This document shows, in pieces, positions 1-9,956 of a stretch of 64,000 nt of DNA. Under the pieces are notes generated by a model that saw nothing but the letters and a program-made list of their open reading frames with translations, was not told the origin of the DNA and ran no database searches. Made by a program: the position numbers and the translations under genes. How positions within the stretch are numbered: the first letter of the stretch is position 1; each line of letters begins with the position of its first letter. Source of the DNA: Pseudobacteroides cellulosolvens ATCC 35603 = DSM 2933 (lineage in GTDB: Bacteria; Bacillota; Clostridia; Acetivibrionales; DSM-2933); the NCBI RefSeq assembly GCF_001262605.1, contig NZ_LGTC01000001.1, positions 1,536,501 to 1,600,500 on the forward strand, in the 5' to 3' direction.

Positions 1-2231
1 TCGTATACCCATTGATTCTGAGGATCATTAACGTCTATACCCGCATTCACTATCTCATCCAGAGTCATCCTTTTTACTTTCAGTTCACCAACCATAATTG
101 ACGATTTCTTTAAGCAAAGAGTTGTTTTCACACTCTTTCCCTTTTCAAGTATGGCCTCTCCTTCCACAGAACTATAATCGTTCTTATAGGCAAAAATTTT
201 CAGCATACCTTCCTTACTTGACAATTTCACAATTCCCCGGCTGTTTGAAGCAAATTCTTTTACAGTGCCGTCATCAGACTGTACCAATACTTTTGCATTC
301 GGTATGCAAGCTCCGTCTGACTCATCCACAATCTTTATTTCAACACCGCACGCCTTGTCATATGCAACTACATTTACTTTTGTCACGCTGCTGGCCTTGT
401 TCCCAGCAGGATCATAGACAGTAAGAGTTGCATTGTATTCACCCTCTTTTGTGTAAATATGTACGGCTCTTGCTGTTTTTGCCGTATTTCCGTCACCAAA
501 ATCCCATTCGTAGCTCGCTATCCGGTCATTATCATAAGACCCTCTACCGTCAAGTTCGACCTCCGTTCCCACTATGGCTGTTTGCTCTTCTCCCGCAACA
601 GCTACAGGCAAAACAGTGTCCTTACCGGTAGGAATAACTTGCGCCTTATTGCTCCAGCTTGAATTGCCCCTTATATCTACGGCTTTAACCATATAATAGT
701 ATGTTTTCTCTGGTTCAACACTGTCATCTGTGTATGAACGGTATTTTGTACTATTTATACACTCGTAGTCATTAAAGCTGTTCTGTACCATGCTTCGATA
801 TATAAGGAATCCTGCGAGGTCGCTCTCTTCCCCACATGTCCATGAAAGCACCGCCTTAAAGTCCCCGGCCGAAGCAGTAAGAACAGGTGCTGCCGGAGGC
901 TCCACATTAAGCCGATAGTTTACTTCCTTTGCGTCACTCACATTTCCAGCCGTATCTTTTGCTGTTACTATCACAGTATAATTCCCGTCGGACATTCCCG
1001 ATGTATTCCACTTGAATTCGACTATATCCCTGTATTTATCCACATCTGCTGTCCCGATAAGCTTCCATTCAGCAGCCTGGTCTGCTTGCACCCTGTACTC
1101 TGCCGTAACCGAAGCTACCTTATAGTTATCCTCGACAAGTATACCTATTGTTGGGTTTGCGGGAAGCATTGAGCCGGTAGGAGGAGATATTGTAATAATT
1201 TCGGGCTTTTCAGCGTCCGTTCCTGATTCCAGCAAAGCACCTTTCATCGGACCTGCAGCAAGGCTTTCATTATCTGCACAGTCAACAGCTGTTACCTTAT
1301 AGTAATAAGTAGTATTTTCAGTTGCTCCACTGTCGATATAACCCAATGCCAATACATTATCTTTGAGGAGCGTATACGGTCCTGTCTCAGCTGTACTCCG
1401 GTATACCCTGTAAAAATTCAGGTCATCTTCCTTGCCTTTATCCCATATAAGGGTAATGTGTGAATAATCAAAAGTTGCTTTGAAGCCTTCCGGCTGTCCC
1501 GGAGGAGTATGGTCAATCCTGTACTCTACAAAAGATGAACCGCCAGTTGAGTTCCCTGACTCATCGGAAGCTATGCTGCGTATGTAAAAGTTTCCTTCTT
1601 TCATTCCGGAGATATCCATATCATAATTCACTGAAGCATATAATGGTGAACCCTCCTGTTCTAAAACTGCAACATCCTTCCACATCTTCATGTCGTAAGA
1701 AATCTGGAAAGTAAATGTTTTTACCCCTTCATTGTCCCTCGCATTGGCCTGAAGCCTTATCCTGTCACTGTAATATCCTGGTGCCGGACCTATATGCATT
1801 ATTACAGGTGCATATACATCCTTTGTAGTAGTTACTTCTATTTCATCTGAGTATGTTCCTCTGTTGCCGAGAACATCATATGCAACTACCCTGAACCAGT
1901 AAGTCGAATTACAGCTAAGACCTGTAATCTGCATACCAAGCTTGTCGTTGACCCTTCCAGCACTTCTAAAACTTCCATCCGGAGAATCTTTTTGTTCTAC
2001 TTCAAAGTATGAAAAATCTTCATCTTCTACATCATCCCATGACAGGACTATACTGTTCGCATATTCTGCCTTGCTGAGTCCCACAATTTTCCCCGGGCCT
2101 TGACGATCTATTATATATTGGCGTTGGAGCGTCCCGTCACTCTCATTTCCCGCTCTGTCAACAGCAATAGCCCTTACATATACCTCCCCATTAATTTCAG
2201 GAGTCCATTTAAACTCTGCTATATTTTTCCT
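1..2231 (-). CDS. C-terminal part of giant RCC1/FN3 surface protein (fourth frame, runs off window)
   Basis: This frame is open on the minus strand from about 2231 to the window edge, with no start codon of its own and no stop. It continues the 2219-7708 frame after a frameshift: adding one A to the A5 run (T5 at 2224-2228 on the plus strand) restores a continuous protein reading ...TKGKNIAEFKW. Visible domains are further Ig-like and FN3 modules (ending AVDRAGN, AYDVLGN, ASDESGN and similar), then a PKD domain (about 620-380, with YEWDFGDG), then a carboxypeptidase-regulatory-like beta sandwich near the edge. No anchor is visible before the edge, so the true C-terminus is unknown. The domain reading is firm. 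Whether the break is real or a base-call error cannot be told from here. Confidence 0.8.
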
Positions 2232-5200
2232 TTAGTAAACACCGAGTCAATATCAGCCCATGTCTGCCCCTTGTCAAGAGAGTACTGCAGTTTTATGCTC
2301 ATAACCATAACATTGTCCATAGCTTCAACAGTTATCATCATTTCCTGACGAAATCTTTCTTTGTTCGCAGGTTTTATAGAAATTACAGAAGGTTTTTCAA
2401 TATCGCCTCCTACTATCACAGCAGATACGATATTGGACGAGCGACTCTCCTGACCGAATTTGTCTACTGCCGTGATCTTATAATAGTATGTATTCCCCTC
2501 TTTTACGGATGTATCTGTAAAACAGCCTGTCATACGTCCCTCAACTGCTTTAATGGGCAGGAATCTCCCTGATATGCTTTCTCCCCTGTAAACTCTATAG
2601 CCGGTAACATTAGCCTCGGGAGCACATTCCCATGACATCTGTGCTTCACCGTATACGGAGTCAATCTTGAGGTTTGAAGGGGTTGACGGAGCCTCCCTGT
2701 CTACCTCATAAACAACTTCCAGATGACTCTCTGCTTCTGCCTCATCATATACCGTATATCGCACACGATATTCTCCTGTCTTAATGGGGTATAAATCCCA
2801 CTGGCAAGAAAAATACTTTGTAGATGGATCTTGTGCTACAGGTCCGGTTATCGTTCCAAGGATTGTTTTCCATTCTGAGCCATCAGTGGAATACTCAAAT
2901 TTTGCCCGTACTCCCTCCCGTTCGTTGCTTACTGAAAAATAAACTCTTAGTTCAGATTTTGCCGCACCTCCTATAACCTCCAAATTAGAAGGGCTTACCT
3001 TTACAATTTCAGGTTTTAAAGGCATTGCACCAATGGTATCGCTTGCCTTAGACAAGTTTCCTGATGCATCAAAAGCTTTAATTGAATAAGTATATACAGT
3101 ATCCACTGCCAATTTTGTATCTGTATAGGATGTCACCAATGATGCACCAACTTCTTTTTCATTTCTGTAAATTTTGTATCCTGCCACTCCTGTATCGTCT
3201 GTGGAAGCCGTCCAGTTTAAGGTAACAGTAGAGCCGGTCCTTCTGTGTATTTTCAAATCCGAAGGTGCAGACGGCAATTCATTGTCAAGTATTGTTTCCG
3301 CATCAATGCCGTCGCTTAAGCCCGAAACATTGTTTGCTTTGTCATAGGCCTTTACGGTATAACGGTATTTTTTATCCAATTCAAGCCCGGTATCTGTATA
3401 AAATGTATCCTTAACAGTACCTGCCTTAATACCGTTTCGGTATATCTCATAGCCTGCCACTGCAACATTGTCTGTCGAAGCACTCCAAGCAATGCTTATT
3501 ACGTTTGACCCTCTTGATGCCACCTTAAGATTCAGAGGTACAGAAGGTGCAATACCATCAAGTACGGCAGGTTTACTGTTATCTGACACATTTCCCGAAG
3601 AATCAAATGCTCTTACCGTGTATACATAGTTCTTGCTTTTATCAATGCCCTCATCTGTATAGGCTGTGTTAACTGTGCTGCCGACCTTGCTTCCGTCCCG
3701 GTATATCTGGTAACCTGTAACCCTTATATTATCCGTAGAGGCTGTCCATGCCAATGTAACGCTGTTCGAAGCACCAGGCAAACAATTTAGGTTAAGCGGA
3801 ACGGACGGCGGTTGGGTGTCGGGCTCTGTTTTTACTTTTAATTCTTTGCTCGGCTTTGAAATGTTACCGGCGGCATCAATGGCTTTTACCGTATAAGTAT
3901 AGTCAGTTTCAGGCTGCAATAAGGTATCGGTGTATTCCGCATCAGCAGAAGTTCCCACTTTTACCCCATCCCTGTAAATCTCATATGAGATAGTCCCGAC
4001 ATTATCAAAGGGTTCTGCCCAATCCAATGTAACCGACAAATCAGATTTCAAAACCAACTGCACATCTTCAACGATATCGGGAGCCGTATTGTCACAAATT
4101 ACTGCATTGCTTTCCTCTGAAATATTTCCCGATATGTCATATGCCTTTACAGAATAGCTGCAGCTCGTCGCTGTAACCGTAAAATTGTGCGTATAAGCCG
4201 TTGATTCAGTGGTTCCGATCTTTACTCCATCCCTGTAAATGATATATCCTGACACCCATGCATTATCGGAACTTGCATCCCAGCTTAATGAAACAGATGT
4301 AGGAAGCTTTTTCGTCACTCTCAGGTTTTGGGAAGCAACCGGAGCTTCTGTGTCACTGTCAGTGGTCACCGATATCTCATTGCTGTCTTCAGAAGTGTTG
4401 CCTGCCATATCATAGGCCCTCACGGTATAACGGTATGCTTTCCCAGGAACAAGATGAGCATCAGTATAGTTTGTTTTGTCACTTACTCCGCCAGTATTCC
4501 CTATACTGACCCCATCCCGGCAGATCTCATATCCTGCTATGCCTATATTATCCTGTGCCCCAGACCATTCTAGCTTAACAACAGCCTCAGATTTTGAAAG
4601 TACTGTCAGACCGGAAGGAGCGGCAGGCTTTTCAGTATCTGAAGGCAATGTCACCTTTACCGAATATTCACCTGAATATTTATATGTACCTCCTATATAT
4701 CCATCAATCAATATATAATACGATTTGCTTGCAGATAGTTTGCTTTCTATTTTTATATTCTGCCCGGTCTGTTCTCTTGGATTCCCATCATACAGGCAAA
4801 TTCTTTTGGAATTTAATGAACTTAGTGTAATGGTATATACACCATCAATAGGTGCGGTAAATACCAGAAAGTCGGTGTCACTTGCATAGTCTATATTGCC
4901 GGCAATTTCATTACCTAGTTGGACAGCAACTGCTGTATTACGAGTATTTCCGTAATCATCTGTTATAGTAACTCCTTCACTTTCCATTGATATATTCCCG
5001 GCATCATCATACGCCCTTACAGTATAAACATAAGTGTGTCCAACCTTAATCCCTGTATCATCGTAGTATACATAATCTGAGGAGGATCCGGCAATCTTCG
5101 TACCAATTTTAACCCCATCACGGTATATTTCATAACCAGCCACTTTTACATCGTCGACCGACTTTATCCATGCCAAGGTATAATGGGTGTCGTCCCCTTG

Positions 5201-7708
5201 GCTTATAGACAGATTCCCCGGTATTGTCGGAACAGTGGTATCCTTGCAGGTAGATATGGTCAATTCCGGAGAAGTCAGCGAATAATTACCTCCTGCATCA
5301 AATGCCTCTATTGAATATGTATATGACGTATCCGGCTTCAGCACTGTATCGGTGTAGCTTGTGCTATAGGATGTTCCGATGCATACTCCGTCCCTATAAA
5401 CATTATAGCCCTTTACGGCAATATTATCGGCAGAAGCTGTCCAGACAAGTGTAATACTTGCTGCGGTTCTGGAAGCCACCGCCAAATCCGGCGGCGCAAA
5501 CGGAGCCTGTGTATCGTTGATTACCTCGTTACTTGCTCCCGATATATTGCCTGCCCCATCAACAGCTTTGACCGTATACACATATGCCTTTCCTGTTTCG
5601 ATACTGCGATCCCTATAATAGGTCTTATCATCTTCGGCTATTTTCTCACCATCACGGTATATCTCGTATTTTGATATCCCCGAATCATCACTGCAACACT
5701 GCCAATAAAGCACTACCTCTGTATCGGAAGACCTCGCCGTAAGGTTTAATGGTGCTGCCGGAGCACATACGTCTACTGAAGCTACTGGCGTAATTCTTGT
5801 GATATTTGTACCATCCCCCAGTTGTCCGTAGCTATTACGTCCCCATGCCCAAAACGTTCCGTCGCTTTTTTGTGCAATGCTGTGATATCCTCCTGCGGCT
5901 ATACTTATCACATTAGTCAGTCCCAGTACCTGTACCGGTCTAGTTTTTTCTTCTGTAGTACCATCTCCAAGCTGTCCGTAATAATTATATCCCCATGTCC
6001 AGACCGTTCCGTCACTTTTCAAAGCAAAGCTATGATATCCTCCTGCAGCTATACTTATCACGTTAGTCAGTCCCAGTACCTGTACCGGCTTAGTTTTACC
6101 TACTGTAGTACCATCCCCAAGCTGTCCATATCCATTATATCCCCATGCCCAGACCGTTCCATCACTCTTCAAGACAAAGCCATGATATCCTCCTGCAGCT
6201 ATACTTATCACGTTAGTCAGTTCCAGTACCTGTACCGGCTTAGTTTTATCTTCTGTAGTACCATCCCCAAGCTGTCCGTATCCATTATATCCCCATGCCC
6301 AGACCGTTCCATCACTTTTCAAGGCAAAACTATCAAATTCTCCTGCAGCTATACTTATCACATTAGTCAGTCCCAGTACCTGTATCGGCTTGGCTTCACC
6401 TACTGTAGTACCATCCCCAAGCTGTCCGTAGCTATTATGTCCCCATGCCCAGACCGTTCCGTCACTTTTCAAGGCAAAGCTATGACATTCTCCTGCGGCT
6501 ATACTTATCACGTTAGTCAGTCCCAGTACCTGTACCGGCTTGGCGCCTTTATCTACTATAGTACCATCCCCAAGCTGTCCATATTCATTATATCCCCACG
6601 CCCAGACCGTTCCATCGCTTTTTAAGGCAAGGCTATGACCGTTTCCTGCAGCTACGGCCGTTACTTCACTAATTTCGAACTGCTTATAAACAGTACTTTT
6701 TGTATTGGACCAAGAACTTCTAAGCTGACCGGATTGCCATACCATTCCGTCGCTTTTCAAGGCAAGACTGTGGTAAGCTCCCGCTGCAAGAGAAACCGTC
6801 TTTATTGCATCGGTTTTTACACTTACCTTGTTGCTTTCGTCTGAAAGGTTAAAAGATTTGTCATAGGCTTTTATTGTGTATATATGAGTTGTATTGCTTG
6901 GCGCTGTCAAGTCAGTAAAGCTTGTGTCCTTTGTATCCCCTATCTTTACTCCGTTCCTGTATACTTCATAGCCTTCCACCCACACATTATCGACGGAAGC
7001 CTTCCATTCTAGCGAAACACTCGTTTCGGTCTTTGAAGTCACCTTCAATTCTGAAGGAACAGAAGGCCGTTCTGTGTCATTCAACACTATAACAGCTTCC
7101 TCCGACACATTGTTTTCACCGTCATAGGCTGTTACCTTATATACATATATTTTATCCGGCAATATACCCGTCTCTGTGTAAACAGTATCTGTTATCTCCC
7201 CTGCAGGGATTCCATTGCAATATATCTTATAACCTTTAACACTAACATTGTCGGTTGATGCTTTCCAAATAAGCTTCAACTTATCTCCGTCTATATATGC
7301 TGAAAGGCCCGTCGGTATTGTAGGAGGATAAACGTCTTTTAACAGCACAGGAGTGTTTCTGTCCATGGAAGTTCCGTCTCCAATCTGTTCATAGTAGTTA
7401 TTTCCCCATGCCCATATTGTCCCGTCACTTTTCAAGGCAAGACTGTGATATTCTCCTGCTGCTATGGCTGTTACATCGCTTAATTCCTTCACTTGTACAG
7501 GTATTTCTCTTCTTGTAGTTGTTCCGTCTCCAAGCTGTCCATTGCTATTATATCCCCACGACCATACCGTCCCGTCACTTTTTAAGGCAAGGCTATGATT
7601 CCTTCCTGTAGCTACGGCTGTTACATCGCTCAATTCCTTTACTTGTACAGGTATTTCGCTTTTTGTAGTTGTCCCGTCTCCAAGCTGTCCATTATAATTC
7701 TCTCCCAC
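2219..7708 (-). CDS. Giant RCC1/FN3 surface protein, third frame segment
   Basis: This 1829-codon frame starts in the middle of a module, so it is a continuation and not an independent gene. In order it holds the last RCC1 repeats of array 4, two FN3 domains, RCC1 array 5 (seven repeats, about 6795-5785), three FN3 domains, a PPC-type beta-sandwich (about 4980-4650, with DTDFLVFTAP), then a long run of FN3/Ig-like domains. The FN3 units share an unusually constant core (W.AS.DN..V.GYEIYRDGVKIG), which suggests recent duplication. At the upstream end the frame is broken by G3 instead of G4 (C3 at 7704-7706), and at the downstream end by A5 instead of A6. There is no enzyme domain. The role is inferred as an extracellular adhesive or structural protein. 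Confidence 0.8.
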   Translation of the reverse strand: MGENYNGQLGDGTTTKSEIPVQVKELSDVTAVATGRNHSLALKSDGTVWSWGYNSNGQLGDGTTTRREIPVQVKELSDVTAIAAGEYHSLALKSDGTIWAWGNNYYEQIGDGTSMDRNTPVLLKDVYPPTIPTGLSAYIDGDKLKLIWKASTDNVSVKGYKIYCNGIPAGEITDTVYTETGILPDKIYVYKVTAYDGENNVSEEAVIVLNDTERPSVPSELKVTSKTETSVSLEWKASVDNVWVEGYEVYRNGVKIGDTKDTSFTDLTAPSNTTHIYTIKAYDKSFNLSDESNKVSVKTDAIKTVSLAAGAYHSLALKSDGMVWQSGQLRSSWSNTKSTVYKQFEISEVTAVAAGNGHSLALKSDGTVWAWGYNEYGQLGDGTIVDKGAKPVQVLGLTNVISIAAGECHSFALKSDGTVWAWGHNSYGQLGDGTTVGEAKPIQVLGLTNVISIAAGEFDSFALKSDGTVWAWGYNGYGQLGDGTTEDKTKPVQVLELTNVISIAAGGYHGFVLKSDGTVWAWGYNGYGQLGDGTTVGKTKPVQVLGLTNVISIAAGGYHSFALKSDGTVWTWGYNYYGQLGDGTTEEKTRPVQVLGLTNVISIAAGGYHSIAQKSDGTFWAWGRNSYGQLGDGTNITRITPVASVDVCAPAAPLNLTARSSDTEVVLYWQCCSDDSGISKYEIYRDGEKIAEDDKTYYRDRSIETGKAYVYTVKAVDGAGNISGASNEVINDTQAPFAPPDLAVASRTAASITLVWTASADNIAVKGYNVYRDGVCIGTSYSTSYTDTVLKPDTSYTYSIEAFDAGGNYSLTSPELTISTCKDTTVPTIPGNLSISQGDDTHYTLAWIKSVDDVKVAGYEIYRDGVKIGTKIAGSSSDYVYYDDTGIKVGHTYVYTVRAYDDAGNISMESEGVTITDDYGNTRNTAVAVQLGNEIAGNIDYASDTDFLVFTAPIDGVYTITLSSLNSKRICLYDGNPREQTGQNIKIESKLSASKSYYILIDGYIGGTYKYSGEYSVKVTLPSDTEKPAAPSGLTVLSKSEAVVKLEWSGAQDNIGIAGYEICRDGVSIGNTGGVSDKTNYTDAHLVPGKAYRYTVRAYDMAGNTSEDSNEISVTTDSDTEAPVASQNLRVTKKLPTSVSLSWDASSDNAWVSGYIIYRDGVKIGTTESTAYTHNFTVTATSCSYSVKAYDISGNISEESNAVICDNTAPDIVEDVQLVLKSDLSVTLDWAEPFDNVGTISYEIYRDGVKVGTSADAEYTDTLLQPETDYTYTVKAIDAAGNISKPSKELKVKTEPDTQPPSVPLNLNCLPGASNSVTLAWTASTDNIRVTGYQIYRDGSKVGSTVNTAYTDEGIDKSKNYVYTVRAFDSSGNVSDNSKPAVLDGIAPSVPLNLKVASRGSNVISIAWSASTDNVAVAGYEIYRNGIKAGTVKDTFYTDTGLELDKKYRYTVKAYDKANNVSGLSDGIDAETILDNELPSAPSDLKIHRRTGSTVTLNWTASTDDTGVAGYKIYRNEKEVGASLVTSYTDTKLAVDTVYTYSIKAFDASGNLSKASDTIGAMPLKPEIVKVSPSNLEVIGGAAKSELRVYFSVSNEREGVRAKFEYSTDGSEWKTILGTITGPVAQDPSTKYFSCQWDLYPIKTGEYRVRYTVYDEAEAESHLEVVYEVDREAPSTPSNLKIDSVYGEAQMSWECAPEANVTGYRVYRGESISGRFLPIKAVEGRMTGCFTDTSVKEGNTYYYKITAVDKFGQESRSSNIVSAVIVGGDIEKPSVISIKPANKERFRQEMMITVEAMDNVMVMSIKLQYSLDKGQTWADIDSVFTKGKI

Positions 7709-9849
7709 GCCCAGACCGTTCCGTCACTTTTCAAGGCAAGACTGTGATATTCTCCTGCAGCTACGGCTATTATGCCGCTTAACTGCTTAATCTGCATAAT
7801 TCTTAAATTATAGTCCCAAGTCCATACCGTCCCGTCACTTTTAAGGGCTGTTCCCGGAGCTATGGCAATTATATTGTCCAGCTCCTTCAACTGAACCGGT
7901 CTTAGTCCTATATTGCGGCTTCCCCATATCCATACCGTTCCATCGTTTTTTAACACAGCACTGCTGTCATTCGCAGCTACTACGGCAATTACTCCGTTTA
8001 ATTCCTTTATCTGTACAGGCACGGAACTGCTAGCAATTGTCCCATCTCCGAACTGCCCATTACTGTTGTCGCCCCATGCCCAAACCGTGCCGTCATTCCT
8101 TAATGCAAGCCTATGATTGTATCCTGCTGCAACACCGACTACATTGCTTATTCCGTTTACCGTTACACTATAGCTGCTGTTTCCCCATTCCTGCACTGTC
8201 CCATCACTTTTTACAGCAAGGCTGTAATTAGATCCTCCTCCCAAAATAACAGATTTCAGCGAATCGGTTGTCACACTGACCGCAGAACTCTCTTCTGAAA
8301 GGTTCCCTGATCTGTCATATGCCTTGAGCGTATATTTATGGGCCGTACAGTGAGGTACTGTCATATCTGAATAGCTTGTACGGTCCGAAGTCCCTATCTT
8401 GATTCCATTCCTGTATATCTCATATCCCTCCACCCATAAATTATCAGTAGAGGCTTCCCATTCCAGAAAAACAGTAGTTGCCGTTTTTGAAACCACTTTC
8501 AGTCCTCCAGGTACAGATGGCTTTTCAGTATCGTTCAATACAGCACTTACAGTCTCAAGTACATTTCCGCCAGCATCACAAGCTTTTACGGTATATACAC
8601 ATATCTTACCTGTACCCACACTTGTATCTGTATAAGAAGTACCTGTTACTGTTCCAATTTTTATACCGTCACGGAATATATCATATTCAATGGTGCCAGC
8701 CATATTACCCGGCGTCCATGTCAGTGCCACAGAGTTTTCCTTTATAGAAACCGAAAGATGTATGGGTATTTTCTGAACATCCGTCTCCTTTAAAAGTACA
8801 GGCGTTTTCTTGTCCACAACCGTGCCATCTCCAAGTTGTCCATATTCATTATCTCCCCAAGCCCACAGGGTTCCATCGCTTTTTAACGCAAGGCTGTGAC
8901 TCCATCCTGCGGATATAGATACTACATCTTTTAATTCCTTTACTTGTACAGGAACGGCACTGTCTGTGGTTGTCCCGTCACCAAGCTGTCCGCTGCTATT
9001 ATCTCCCCAAGCCCATACTGTTCCGTCACTTTTTAGGGCAAGACTGTGACCGTTTCCTCCTGCGGATATAGATACTATATTTTTTAATTCCTTTACTTGT
9101 ACAGGAACGGTGCTGTCTGCGGTTGTCCCGTTCCCCAACTGTCCATGGTAATTATCTCCCCAAGCCCATACTGTTCCATCACTTTTTAGGGCAAGACTGC
9201 GACTGTTTCCTCCTGCTATGGCTGTTACAGATATTCCACTCAATTCCTTTACTTGTACAGGAACGGTGCTGTTTGTGGTTGTCCCGTTCCCCAACTGTCC
9301 ATTATAATTCTGTCCCCACGCCCAGACTGTTCCGTCACTTTTTAGGGCAAGACTGTGATCTCCTCCTGCGGCTACGGCTATTATGCCGCTCAACTCTTTC
9401 ACCTGCACAGGAAGTAATCTATCCATATATGTGCTGTCACCAAGCTGTCCATATCCATTATCTCCCCAGGCCCATACTGTTCCGTCACTTTTCAAGGCAA
9501 GGCTGTGGCTGTATCCTCCTGCTACAGCCACAACACCGTTCAACCCGATCACTTGTACAGGAACAGTGCTGTCTGTGGTTGTCCCGTTCCCCAACTGTCC
9601 ATCGTCATTATATCCCCATGCCCATACCGTCCCGTCACTTTTTAAGGCAAGGCTATTCACGCCTCCGGCCACTACCGAAACTACATCCTTTATTCCCTGA
9701 ATCTTTGTAGAAGTAATCCTTGACGAGGTTGTCCCGTCTCCAAGGTTACCATTATAATTATACCCCCATGCCCATAAACTACCATCACATGCAACTCGAA
9801 AACTCCAGCTTGCTGCAGCAAGGATAGTCTTAAACTTATCAGTTGTCAC
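7639..9849 (-). CDS. Giant RCC1/FN3 surface protein, second frame segment
   Basis: This is the second frame of the same protein. The coding frame continues upstream of the nominal start, to about 9962, where it should join the preceding segment after adding one G to a G4 run (C4 at 9963-9966). It contains the end of an FN3 domain, RCC1 array 3 (seven repeats, about 9820-8800), two FN3 domains, and the first part of RCC1 array 4. Its last codons (WAWERIIMDSLETG) are an out-of-frame reading of WAWGENYNGQLGDG, which shows the frame error directly. The RCC1 repeat consensus is HSLALKSDGTVWAWG.N..GQLGDGT. RCC1 repeats fold into seven-bladed propellers in known proteins. The ligand here is unknown. 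Confidence 0.8.
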   Translation of the reverse strand: MTTDKFKTILAAASWSFRVACDGSLWAWGYNYNGNLGDGTTSSRITSTKIQGIKDVVSVVAGGVNSLALKSDGTVWAWGYNDDGQLGNGTTTDSTVPVQVIGLNGVVAVAGGYSHSLALKSDGTVWAWGDNGYGQLGDSTYMDRLLPVQVKELSGIIAVAAGGDHSLALKSDGTVWAWGQNYNGQLGNGTTTNSTVPVQVKELSGISVTAIAGGNSRSLALKSDGTVWAWGDNYHGQLGNGTTADSTVPVQVKELKNIVSISAGGNGHSLALKSDGTVWAWGDNSSGQLGDGTTTDSAVPVQVKELKDVVSISAGWSHSLALKSDGTLWAWGDNEYGQLGDGTVVDKKTPVLLKETDVQKIPIHLSVSIKENSVALTWTPGNMAGTIEYDIFRDGIKIGTVTGTSYTDTSVGTGKICVYTVKACDAGGNVLETVSAVLNDTEKPSVPGGLKVVSKTATTVFLEWEASTDNLWVEGYEIYRNGIKIGTSDRTSYSDMTVPHCTAHKYTLKAYDRSGNLSEESSAVSVTTDSLKSVILGGGSNYSLAVKSDGTVQEWGNSSYSVTVNGISNVVGVAAGYNHRLALRNDGTVWAWGDNSNGQFGDGTIASSSVPVQIKELNGVIAVVAANDSSAVLKNDGTVWIWGSRNIGLRPVQLKELDNIIAIAPGTALKSDGTVWTWDYNLRIMQIKQLSGIIAVAAGEYHSLALKSDGTVWAWERIIMDSLETGQLQKAKYLYK

Positions 9850-9956
9850 ACTTGCCGGTTCGCTCTCATCGGAGAAATTATGAGACTTGTCATACGCCCT
9901 TATCGTGTAGATACAGCTAGTATTATAAGGTGGAATATCAGCATAGCTTGTAGCCC

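Noticed and set aside
5822..6625. 267-codon plus-strand frame with regular repeats
   Set aside because: It is the opposite-strand reading of RCC1 array 5. Periodicity comes from the repeats, and no start site or family match is seen.
9123..9710. 195-codon plus-strand repetitive frame
   Set aside because: Opposite-strand shadow of RCC1 array 3.
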